The notes under the pieces were generated by a model. It saw only the letters and a program-made list of their open reading frames with translations, was not told the DNA's origin and searched no databases. This document shows, in pieces, positions 17,401 to 23,845 of a DNA stretch of 48,802 nt (within the stretch, counting starts at the first letter, position 1; the number at the start of each line of letters is the position of its first letter). Where the stretch lies: the NCBI GenBank assembly GCA_009782515.1, contig WRIY01000016.1, forward strand, positions 1 through 48,802, in the 5' to 3' direction. The translations under genes and the position numbers were made by a program. This DNA is from Eubacteriaceae bacterium. GTDB taxonomy: Bacteria; Bacillota; Clostridia; Eubacteriales; Anaerofustaceae.

Positions 17401-19213
17401 CATTTGCTTCGGAAAGCTTGGCTGTCCTGAAATCAGCGCCGTCCTGCTTAAGCGTTATGCTGACCTCGGCAGGCCTTGTTCCATAAGCATTGGAGTTGTC
17501 GTTCCAGATTTTCGTTGCCTGGCGGGATATGTTGTTGTAGATTATCCTGATGCCGGCTTCGGCAGGGCAGCTTGTGCGGCCATCAACTGAATAGGCATAT
17601 GAAATCGTGCCTTCAATAGTGCTGCCTTCAGCTATAGCGCTGTTAAGCGTTATTTTCAGCCTGCCGTTTTCCTCGGCATATGTGCCGGCACTGCCAAATG
17701 ATCCGCTGCCAACAAGCTTTCCTGTATCGGAGTACGGATAGACGAAATCTTTAAGGTCTTCTGCTGAGACATAGAATTCGCTGGCTTGCGAGGAAGCAGG
17801 GATAGTTAATTGGGCAGCCTTTGCAAGAGGCAGAACCTCAATGTTGCTGTTTGCCCACTCAGCAAGGTTTATTGTGAAATTCGGATCGCTGCCTGAGTAG
17901 AAATCAGGTATATCCATATAGTTTTGCGCGACGTTGCTAAAGCTGTATGCGCTGCCCTGCCCCATAAGAGGGTAGGCCCCCGGCGCAACCGTGTCAGAAG
18001 CTTTTATTCTGACAGATACAGTATGGCGCTGCACATATATATCGCCAATTGCTATTTCAAACGATGTTCTATTGCTTGAGATAACAGGGTCAGGCCTTCC
18101 ATTCTTAAATGTATCGGAAAGCGTTACAGACTCTATGCTAAAGCCTGCCGGAGCATTATACCTGAGCACTCCGTTTGTGGCTACAGGGTTGACTTCAATT
18201 GTAATTTGGGTGTCAACAATGTCTTTAAATTTGTCGCCTATGTTGCTTACATTTGCGTTGTAGTAGTCCCCGTTGCCCACTTGCGCTATTTTTTTGAGCG
18301 TGTCCTCAGCCAGGTACATGCCTTGGGTGAGCTCAAAGCCTACGGAGTACAGGCTGTAGCCCAAACTGCGAGCTTCAAGCGCTCTTAATATGGCAGCGCA
18401 TGAGTTGCAGGTATGCTGGCTGGAAATGGATGAGGAGCACGCCTGGTTGGCCGGCGCCCCAAGAGTTCCAGTCAGGTAATCGCCAATCCGGATGCCTCCG
18501 ATGGAAACAGTGCTGTGGCCGGCATTCGCCGTATGGTTGTATGGCTCGTTTGCCTCGCCATCAGAAAGCACGATTATATATGCCGGCCTGTCCTTGTCCG
18601 AGCCGGTTCGCGCGCTGAGAATATCCTTGGCAGCCCTGATGCCCTCGGCAATGTTAGTGTTGCCGCTTGCGGAGATTGTGCCAATGGCGCTCTTTATCTG
18701 GTCTTTGCTGTTAGACGGATCAATGAGCGCGCCGGTAGCTGTGCTAAAGCCAAAGCTTGAGCTCATGGAAGTGGCGCTTGTTGAGTAAGTGGCAATTCCA
18801 ATCTTGCTTCCGCTGCCCGGGCTAAGCGCTCCGGTGCTTTGGTACAGGCCTGTTCCGGTATTGTAGTCATAAATGATGTCGACTACCTGCCTGGCGGCAG
18901 CGATTGCCTGTGCCATTCGATTCCCGAGCATGCTGCCTGATCTGTCGATAACAAGGACCACATCGTATGGCCTCTTTGAAATCGAGTCGAGTACATGCTG
19001 GTTGAACTTTGCGTTGAGCGCCATGTCAAAGCTGAACTCATGGCCGCATTGAATCATTTGGACGTTCTCTGTTCTTAAGCCAACCTCTCCAGCTTTGAGG
19101 CTGTCAATGTCGATCTGCGCTGCCTGTGCGGAAGGCATAAGCAGCGCTAGCGCTATTAGCATAGCTGTTAGCGCAGTAAGTCCCTTTCTGGTACCTTTCG
19201 GCTTTTTGTTCAT
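14480..19213 (-). CDS. Giant surface adhesin: VWA domain plus ten Cna_B repeats and a sortase-type tail
   Basis: The product has 1577 residues. A signal peptide (1-32) ends SAQA. A von Willebrand A domain (about 80-330) has a complete MIDAS: DRSGSM, TNIAEG and LSDGEAN. A beta-rich region follows, then ten Cna_B-type repeats of about 95-100 residues, each starting KxW.D.S and containing TRPxxVxxxLxxDG, YSxxDQHxYIYxVxE and TNTL. The tail SPDTGD, a hydrophobic helix and KKRRN resemble an LPxTG-like sorting signal with SPDTG. GAGGGG 6 nt before the ATG fixes the start. It probably anchors to peptidoglycan and binds host or cell surfaces. No sortase or pilin gene is in the window. Confidence 0.9.
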   Translation of the reverse strand: MNKKPKGTRKGLTALTAMLIALALLMPSAQAAQIDIDSLKAGEVGLRTENVQMIQCGHEFSFDMALNAKFNQHVLDSISKRPYDVVLVIDRSGSMLGNRMAQAIAAARQVVDIIYDYNTGTGLYQSTGALSPGSGSKIGIATYSTSATSMSSSFGFSTATGALIDPSNSKDQIKSAIGTISASGNTNIAEGIRAAKDILSARTGSDKDRPAYIIVLSDGEANEPYNHTANAGHSTVSIGGIRIGDYLTGTLGAPANQACSSSISSQHTCNSCAAILRALEARSLGYSLYSVGFELTQGMYLAEDTLKKIAQVGNGDYYNANVSNIGDKFKDIVDTQITIEVNPVATNGVLRYNAPAGFSIESVTLSDTFKNGRPDPVISSNRTSFEIAIGDIYVQRHTVSVRIKASDTVAPGAYPLMGQGSAYSFSNVAQNYMDIPDFYSGSDPNFTINLAEWANSNIEVLPLAKAAQLTIPASSQASEFYVSAEDLKDFVYPYSDTGKLVGSGSFGSAGTYAEENGRLKITLNSAIAEGSTIEGTISYAYSVDGRTSCPAEAGIRIIYNNISRQATKIWNDNSNAYGTRPAEVSITLKQDGADFRTAKLSEANGWSYLFTGLPKYTDDGSREYIYSLAEAACSGYTSSVNGFTVTNTLDSGSMQVEAKKTWKDNSNAYGTRPSSVKLTLQRDGSDYESANLSGTGNTWSHVFTGLAKYSATDQHEYIYAVVEKDSDTPNLYKKSQSGNTITNTLETGSVEIQATKIWADNADAYGTRPSSVKLTLLRDGSDFASASLSGTGNTWVHTFTGLDKYSSTDQHEYVYTIAEKAGDVPAGYSASINGYTATNTLAPGSASVSAKKIWLDNSNAANTRPSSITIELLRDGAQIAAKELKAASYIGKNTWVYEFTGLEKYSADDQHEYAYSVNELAPPIGYSASIDGNTITNTLLAGETTLSVKKSWADDSNKYGTRPQTLKISLYQDGVLYRSVDLDSQTIDPAKNDWEYTFAGNMPKFSPVDQHMFIYTADEPDVAAGYKKDVNGSTITNTLLPGVHSVDVEKVWVDSSNEYGTRPDKVSIGLMQDGKLLKSVELDASSAGADGNSWLYTFDRLEKFSATDQHMYIYTVSETDEAPGYQKSQDGNTITNTLKPGETSISVSKHWLDNSNSSLTRPAKIEIALLQDGVQIKSKELLASEYQGANDWGYTFGKLSMYSAEDQHKYIYTVKELDAPEGYAVSQKGDDITNTLKTGSIDIKATKVWADRSNSYKSRPASVCLVLMRDGKLFDQAVVYASAFKGLDIWEHTFAGLDKYSAADQHEYIYEIDELEVPTGYSKALSADGKTVTNTLQTGSVSIEAKKVWLDDSNADKTRPNSITLALLRDGAPFMSAELKASKFKGKNTWEHTFANLDKYSDTDQHLYVYTVDEINVPKGYSKSVQKNGTTVVNTLKPSSTQLQVQKVWKDGSDANASRPGKVKLALYRDNDLYAFVELKAQLHQNSNIWAYTITGLQAYSPKDQHKYAYRIDELEVADGYIKSNTSPTVVTNTLVAEISPDTGDPTRFASAVMGMALSAFTAVMLKKRRNNMQASK
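14605..17525 (-). repeat. Ten tandem Cna_B-coding repeats
   Basis: About 290-300 bp per unit inside the adhesin gene. The units near 16680-17270 (second and third repeats of the protein) are the most alike at DNA level, for example the shared GATCCGTCGCGC and AGCTTAACTGAGCTTGGGCG blocks, which suggests recent duplication; the C-terminal units are more diverged. Confidence 0.85.
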
Positions 19214-19378
19214 AACATTCCCCTCAATGATGTTTTCCGGTTTTTTTACTGGGAACCCGGTGCTCCAAGCTGATATGGCTGTTATGGATTGGTTAAAAGC
19301 ATATTGTGCGCATGCAGCTGCCTAGAGCAAATTTTATAGCGGCAGATGGCGCAGCAATTATGCAATTATTAGAAACTA

Positions 19379-19434
19379 AAGTGATAACAATCACTTATAT
19401 CTATAATTTATATTAATGCATGATGAAAAGTCAA
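19379..19434 (-). promoter_or_regulatory. Adhesin promoter with inverted-repeat operator
   Basis: On the minus strand TTGACT (19429-19434), a 16-bp spacer and TATAAA (19407-19412). A perfect inverted repeat, AAGTGAT-AACA-ATCACTT (19379-19396), lies immediately after the predicted start point, where a bound repressor would block transcription. The mRNA leader would be about 185 nt. Confidence 0.6.
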
Positions 19435-19547
19435 CATGTAATAATATCTAAATTCTAATGTGGAATGTTCGTTATGTACAAGCGTGGGTAACTAAAGTGC
19501 AGATAGCGGACTTGTAGAAAGGAATTGCCCCCGGAGAGGGGGAAACA

Positions 19548-19570
19548 AAAAAACGGCTTTGAAAAGCCGC
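19548..19570 (-). terminator. Rho-independent terminator of the putative lipoprotein gene
   Basis: On the minus strand CGGCTTTTCAAAGCCG (19554-19569) is followed by seven U, 30 bp after the stop codon of the gene at 19600. Confidence 0.85.
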
Positions 19571-19599
19571 TTAAATGCTGTATTTTCGAGTTCGCAGCC

Positions 19600-20181
19600 C
19601 TAATTGCTTTCGGCAGGAATTCCGGCCCCTATCGAATCGCCTATGGCTTCGAATGCTTCAGAGTCGAAAACGCATACTATAAGATTTGCAGAATTAATTT
19701 TCGATTGTGTTAGAGCATATTTATATATAAATAACTCGTTGTTGCCTTTTTCGCGCTCGATATCCCACATATGAAACAGCCCGTTTGAAGATTTGTATGA
19801 AGGCCTGCCCAGAGTCTCTTCTATAATCGGGAGCCTCTCATTGTAATGGGCAGTAAGCGCATCAAAAGTGTTGTCGGCAAGAATCCTGCCGGGCACATAA
19901 GAAAAGCATATGGCAACAAGCGATCCTTTCCTGCTAAAAACCAAGTATCTTGTGCCGTCAATGCCAAGGGCAGTGTGCGGGCTATAGTATAAGCTGTATC
20001 CGCTTATCTTTGTTATTTCCCCAAGGCCGTTAACAATCTCGTCAGCTTTCTTTACTGTCATCCCAAGGCTAAGGCTGCCTTTTAATTCGCCTACAAAGCC
20101 TTCGGAAGAGATTTCATCTTTGCATGTTGCAAGCGATGCAGCCAGCAGCACTGCCATGGCAACAATTGCTATACGCTTCAT
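19600..20181 (-). CDS. Putative lipoprotein of unknown function
   Basis: The product has 193 residues. A signal sequence (MKRIAIVAMAVLLAASLATC) has a lipobox-like LATC; Thr just before the Cys is unusual, so lipidation is likely but not certain. The mature part (GSLSLGMTVKKADEIVNGLGEI, then LPIIEETLGRPSYKSSNGLFHMW) resembles small exported beta/alpha domains of the BamE/SmpA-like kind that carry a G-M-T/S-x-x-E/D-V opening, but no family can be named firmly. The gene is monocistronic, with its own terminator. Confidence 0.65.
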   Translation of the reverse strand: MKRIAIVAMAVLLAASLATCKDEISSEGFVGELKGSLSLGMTVKKADEIVNGLGEITKISGYSLYYSPHTALGIDGTRYLVFSRKGSLVAICFSYVPGRILADNTFDALTAHYNERLPIIEETLGRPSYKSSNGLFHMWDIEREKGNNELFIYKYALTQSKINSANLIVCVFDSEAFEAIGDSIGAGIPAESN

Positions 20182-20310
20182 AATCTTTCTCTCTAAGCTT
20201 TATTTATGGCATTTTTAAGCTATACAACCATTATACAGCAATTTTATACTTTTGCATCCATAATTTACCTTAGTTGCTGCTTCTATTTGCAATCATTTGC
20301 AAAATTATCA

Positions 20311-20335
20311 AAAAGCTGCTCGTTAAGCGGCTTTT
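20311..20335. terminator. Terminator-like hairpin in a 387-bp intergenic region
   Basis: AAAAGCTGCT (20311-20320) pairs with AGCGGCTTTT (20326-20335) with one G-U position. U/A runs on both sides would serve either strand, but no adjacent gene ends into it. The rest of 20182-20568 shows nothing else recognisable. Confidence 0.4.
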
Positions 20336-20568
20336 GAGCGATATGGCCAGGGGATTTGGCGAATTCCAATTTGCCTTTTTGCAGCAGTTTCCTATACATA
20401 CCTGCGTTTCTTGCTGCATATTTGGGCCCCAGCCTCTACATTAGGGCATTGCGGCAGTGAGAATGCGCTGCCCTTGCATTAAATCAAGGCCAAGCCATGC
20501 TGAAAAAGCTGATATTTGCTGTAATATGAAGTCATTGCCATTAGGCATGCACACGTGAGGAGAAGACT

Positions 20569-20850
20569 ATGTGCCCGAAATGCAGATCAGAAAATATATC
20601 CTATCAGGCAATAGCCCAGGCAAAACCAAAAAGCGCCGCGTATTGGCTGCTTGTTGGCTGGTGGTGGTGGCTTGCCAAGCTTGCGCTTGAAGCTATTTTA
20701 TGGGTTTTCTTTTATGTATGGCGCTTTATTCTGGGGCTGATTTTGCGCAAGCCGGCAAGCGTGCGGCGAGCAGCAGCAGCCAAAACATATGCAGTTTGCC
20801 AAAACTGCGCTTATACATGGAAGGTTCGAGGCAAAACGGCAAGGCTCTGA
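20569..20850 (+). CDS. Small membrane protein with split zinc ribbon
   Basis: The product has 93 residues. CPKC (C2, C5) at the N-terminus and CQNC (C77, C80) near the C-terminus flank a hydrophobic, Trp-rich region (YWLLVGWWWWLAKLALEAIL, then WVFFYVWRFILGLIL) that should form a helical hairpin in the membrane. Both half-knuckles would then lie on the cytosolic side and could join into one zinc site. GGAG 9 nt before ATG supports the start. Function is unknown. It is separated by 93 bp from the DUF1266 operon. Confidence 0.7.
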   Translation: MCPKCRSENISYQAIAQAKPKSAAYWLLVGWWWWLAKLALEAILWVFFYVWRFILGLILRKPASVRRAAAAKTYAVCQNCAYTWKVRGKTARL

Positions 20851-20952
20851 GACAGCCTTTTTCGCCTTTTGTGTTTGCGCATGAAAACCTGTGGTGGGAC
20901 CAGGCTGAATATCAGCTATAATAAATAATCAACCTTAAGAGGGGTGAAAATA

Positions 20953-21708
20953 TTGATTTTACAAAAAATGTTTAAGACAGCCAAAGACGGCTGCAGCGTT
21001 TGGGAGGCTTTTTTGACTCCCAACCTTATAGGCTCAAAAGCAAATGGATTTGCTGTTGACGCCCTAAAAACCGGCTTAAGCCAGAGCGCTTGCTTAAAGA
21101 TTATGAAAAAGCGCTATAACATTCAGAGCTCTGGCGAATTCATTGAGGCGCTGTGCGCCCGCCTTGCCCAGCAGCATGAAAAAACAGCGCTATTCGATTC
21201 GCTGTCAAGCTCGATATCACAAAATTACAGCTTATATGCGAGCTTGGATGATGCCTGGCATTTTAAGGCCAGCATAACAGAAGGCTTGGACGCAACAGAT
21301 ATCAACGGGGCAGTAGCCGGCCTGCTTGCCGGGCTTGAAAAGCTTGAGGCTACCGAATTTTTCAATTCTGTCAAAGACTTTAGCAATTTATCTGCCATTG
21401 CGTTCTTTCTTGACAATGCAATAACCGAGCTTCGGCTTGCCCATTCATGCGGCTGGATATCTGAGGATGAGCTGCTTGAGCAGGTAAACAAGGCATATTA
21501 CCTGACAGTATCACATTACAGCTCCTGGAGAGAGTTTTGCAGAGGCTATCTGGCCGGTATGGCATGCTGTGGGGAAGAGTGCCAGCCGGCGCTGGCCAAA
21601 GCCATGATCGCCTGCTTATATGAGATCTCAAGCCCGTGGGTTAAGTGCGAGGTCTTTAAAGCGGTCGAAGGACAAGATAGCATGCAAATGCCCCTGTTTG
21701 CTTCATGA
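20953..21708 (+). CDS. DUF1266-containing protein
   Basis: The C-terminal third (AHSCGWISEDELLEQVNKAY, then YSSWREFCRGYLAGMACC) matches the DUF1266 pattern of a short helical domain with GWISEDE and SSWxEFxxxYLxG. The rest is mainly helical. The start was set to the TTG at 20953 because GAGGGG is 8 nt upstream; the in-frame GTG at 20944 overlaps that Shine-Dalgarno and is unlikely. The product then has 251 residues. It overlaps the next gene by ATGA. The function of the family is unknown. A weak TATAAT lies at 20917-20922. Confidence 0.75.
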   Translation: MILQKMFKTAKDGCSVWEAFLTPNLIGSKANGFAVDALKTGLSQSACLKIMKKRYNIQSSGEFIEALCARLAQQHEKTALFDSLSSSISQNYSLYASLDDAWHFKASITEGLDATDINGAVAGLLAGLEKLEATEFFNSVKDFSNLSAIAFFLDNAITELRLAHSCGWISEDELLEQVNKAYYLTVSHYSSWREFCRGYLAGMACCGEECQPALAKAMIACLYEISSPWVKCEVFKAVEGQDSMQMPLFAS

Positions 21709-22451
21709 TGGCTGCAAGCAGGCTTAGGCTTCATTTCATTCAGCATGTGTACGTAGAAAAACCGGGAAGCGCCCTTGATTGGGCTATTAATGCCGGCTGC
21801 GAAGTAAGCCATACCCTTCTGTATGAAGAAGGCGCTGCTTTGCCGGAAGTTGGCAGCTTTGACTGGCTATTAATTTTTGGCGGCTACATGGGCGCAAACG
21901 ACGATGATGTATACCCGTACATAGCAGCTGAAAAAAATCTCATCAGGCAAGCGGTTAGCTCGGGCAAGGCGGTTATCGGCTTTTGCCTCGGAGCCCAGCT
22001 TCTCGCTGCAGCAATGGGAGGCAAGGTGGAGGAAAGCGAGCATGCCGAGATTGGCTGGCATGAGGTTCGCTTTATAGAATCTGAGCTGCGCGGCCCAATG
22101 AGCGTTTTCCCGCCCGCTTACCATGTATTTCAATGGCATTACGACACTTTTTCGCATCTGCCGGAAAATGCAGTGCTTCTGGCGCAAGGGGTTGGATGCA
22201 AAAACCAGGCGTTTCGCATAGGCAGCCTAGCTTACGGCTTTCAGTTCCACCTCGAAGCCACACCAGAGATGCTTATGTATCTTGTTGGCGAATATGCCGG
22301 CGAGCTTGTTGACGGCCCATACATACAGGGCAGGGAAGAGATTCTTTCGCACGAGGGCAGAGTAGAGGGCAATGAGCGCAAAATGCACAGCTTTCTTGAT
22401 CTTCTAAGTGAAGAGTACGCGCTTTTGCAGCACAGCGCTGAGATGCAATAG
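21705..22451 (+). CDS. Class I glutamine amidotransferase-like protein
   Basis: The product has 248 residues. It carries the triad of class I GATases: the nucleophile Cys in GFCLGAQLLAAAMGG and His-Glu in FQFHLEATPEML, plus LLIFGGYMG at the oxyanion strand. Stand-alone relatives resemble the GMP-synthase-type amidotransferase and gamma-glutamyl hydrolases of small-molecule metabolism; there is no synthase partner here. ATGA overlap with the DUF1266 gene shows coupling, and an intrinsic terminator follows, so the two form an operon. Confidence 0.85.
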   Translation: MMAASRLRLHFIQHVYVEKPGSALDWAINAGCEVSHTLLYEEGAALPEVGSFDWLLIFGGYMGANDDDVYPYIAAEKNLIRQAVSSGKAVIGFCLGAQLLAAAMGGKVEESEHAEIGWHEVRFIESELRGPMSVFPPAYHVFQWHYDTFSHLPENAVLLAQGVGCKNQAFRIGSLAYGFQFHLEATPEMLMYLVGEYAGELVDGPYIQGREEILSHEGRVEGNERKMHSFLDLLSEEYALLQHSAEMQ

Positions 22452-22474
22452 GGGATTTAATGGGGTGCGCCTTG

Positions 22475-22503
22475 GGGCAGCTTTTTATGCAGCTGCCCTT
22501 TTT
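22475..22503 (+). terminator. Rho-independent terminator after amidotransferase
   Basis: GGGCAGC (22475-22481) pairs with GCTGCCC (22492-22498), followed by five U. Confidence 0.8.
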
Positions 22504-22612
22504 GTGCGCTGTGCATATAAGCAGCTGCCGAGTGCAGCCCGGCCACTTCCTGGATAACAGAGCTGATGCGCGGAAGCATGCCCGCCATAGCAGATTCTTC
22601 GAGCTTTTTCAT

Positions 22613-22640
22613 TTGAATATGAGATAATGTATTTGATAAT
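22613..22640 (+). promoter_or_regulatory. Promoter of the UroD-family gene
   Basis: TTGAAT (22613-22618), 16-bp spacer, GATAAT (22635-22640), about 58 bp before the ATG. Confidence 0.45.
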
Positions 22641-22698
22641 AACTCGTTTCTACAAGCACCAATAGTGCATTAGGCTAATTATAAGGAAGGATACAACA

Positions 22699-23748
22699 AT
22701 GGCAAACATTACTCCAAAAGAGAACTACCTTCGGCTGTCAAGAGGCGAAATGCCTGAATACGTCCCTGTGTGGGATCTTGGCTTTAGAACGCCAAACTCG
22801 CCTGTTTGGTCAGTGTCCCCTTCGATAATGGGGCCGCCAATGATGGGGCCGCCCCCTTCAGAAGGAAATACGCGGGCAGAGTGGACTGACGCTTGGGGCA
22901 TAACAAGAACAGCAGTTGAGGAGGCAGGGAATGCAGGCCTGCCAAAGCCTGGCCACTTTATCTTGGATGATGTAACTAAGTGGGACAAGGCTGTTAAATG
23001 GCCCGAATACCCTGAAGGTTTTGAGAGCGCTGACTGGGGCGCAATGGCTGCGAGTGATCTTAAGGATTTTGATCGTGAAATGGTGGGTGTTAGCGCAGGG
23101 GGCGGATTTGGCCCGTTCACTATGCTTATCAGCTACATGGGCTTTACTGAAGGCCTGTGCGCCCTTTTGGAAGAGCCGGAGGCAGTTAAGGAGATGCTGG
23201 ATCATATATGCAGCTACTACATGCCGATAATTGAAAAAGTCGTTGAGCACTACAAGCCGGATATCTTTACAATGGGAGACGACACTGCCGCAAAGTATGC
23301 GCCTTTCTTCTCAGTTGAAGTATACCAAGATATCTTTAAGCCAATATATGCGCGCATGGCCAAGCCTGCTGTTGACAGGGGAATTCCAATTCAATTCCAT
23401 AACTGCGGCAAATGCGAAGCCTTTATTCCCGATATGATAGATTTTGGGGTTAAGTACTGGGATCCGGCACAAGAGTCCAATGATCTGGTGCAAGTGATGC
23501 AGGAGTACAAAGGCCAGATCACGGTTGTTGGAGGGTTTGACTTTGTCCCGGAAACTGACAGCGACTTAAGCGAAGAAAAGGTCAGGGCTTATGCAAGAAC
23601 AGCTATAGACAAGTACGCGCCGGGGGGCGGCTATATTTTTTGCGGTGGCATAGTTGGCAGGGCGAGTGATATTGAGAGAACTACAAAGCTTAATGCTGCG
23701 ATCCAAGACGAAGTTAAAACTTATGGTGGCCAGTTTTACATGAAATAG
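22699..23748 (+). CDS. Uroporphyrinogen decarboxylase-family protein (corrinoid methyltransferase-like)
   Basis: The product has 349 residues. The UroD-like TIM barrel is seen in KPDIFTMGDDTAAKYAPFFS and PIYARMAKPAVDRGIPIQFH, then NCGKCEAFIPDMIDFGVKYW. The HxCGxC motif is the zinc-ligand type found in MtaA/MtbA-like methyltransferases and O-demethylases, not in haem-pathway HemE. An unusual Met/Pro stretch (IMGPPMMGPPPS) lies near residue 35-50. Such enzymes move methyl groups between substrate, corrinoid protein and coenzyme. No corrinoid protein or activator is adjacent, so its partner must be encoded elsewhere. AAGGAAGG before the ATG and a terminator after it mark a single-gene unit. Confidence 0.85.
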   Translation: MANITPKENYLRLSRGEMPEYVPVWDLGFRTPNSPVWSVSPSIMGPPMMGPPPSEGNTRAEWTDAWGITRTAVEEAGNAGLPKPGHFILDDVTKWDKAVKWPEYPEGFESADWGAMAASDLKDFDREMVGVSAGGGFGPFTMLISYMGFTEGLCALLEEPEAVKEMLDHICSYYMPIIEKVVEHYKPDIFTMGDDTAAKYAPFFSVEVYQDIFKPIYARMAKPAVDRGIPIQFHNCGKCEAFIPDMIDFGVKYWDPAQESNDLVQVMQEYKGQITVVGGFDFVPETDSDLSEEKVRAYARTAIDKYAPGGGYIFCGGIVGRASDIERTTKLNAAIQDEVKTYGGQFYMK

Positions 23749-23760
23749 TATGCGAAGGCG

Positions 23761-23806
23761 TGAAAGCTGCTGGGTAGCGGATTGGCTGCCGGCAGCTTTC
23801 ATTTTA
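23761..23806 (+). terminator. Rho-independent terminator after UroD-family gene
   Basis: TGAAAGCTGC (23761-23770) pairs with GCAGCTTTCA (23792-23801) over a 21-nt loop, followed by TTTTAT. Confidence 0.7.
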
Positions 23807-23845
23807 TAAATAAGCATGAAATTATAGAATGGGAGATAAACGAAC

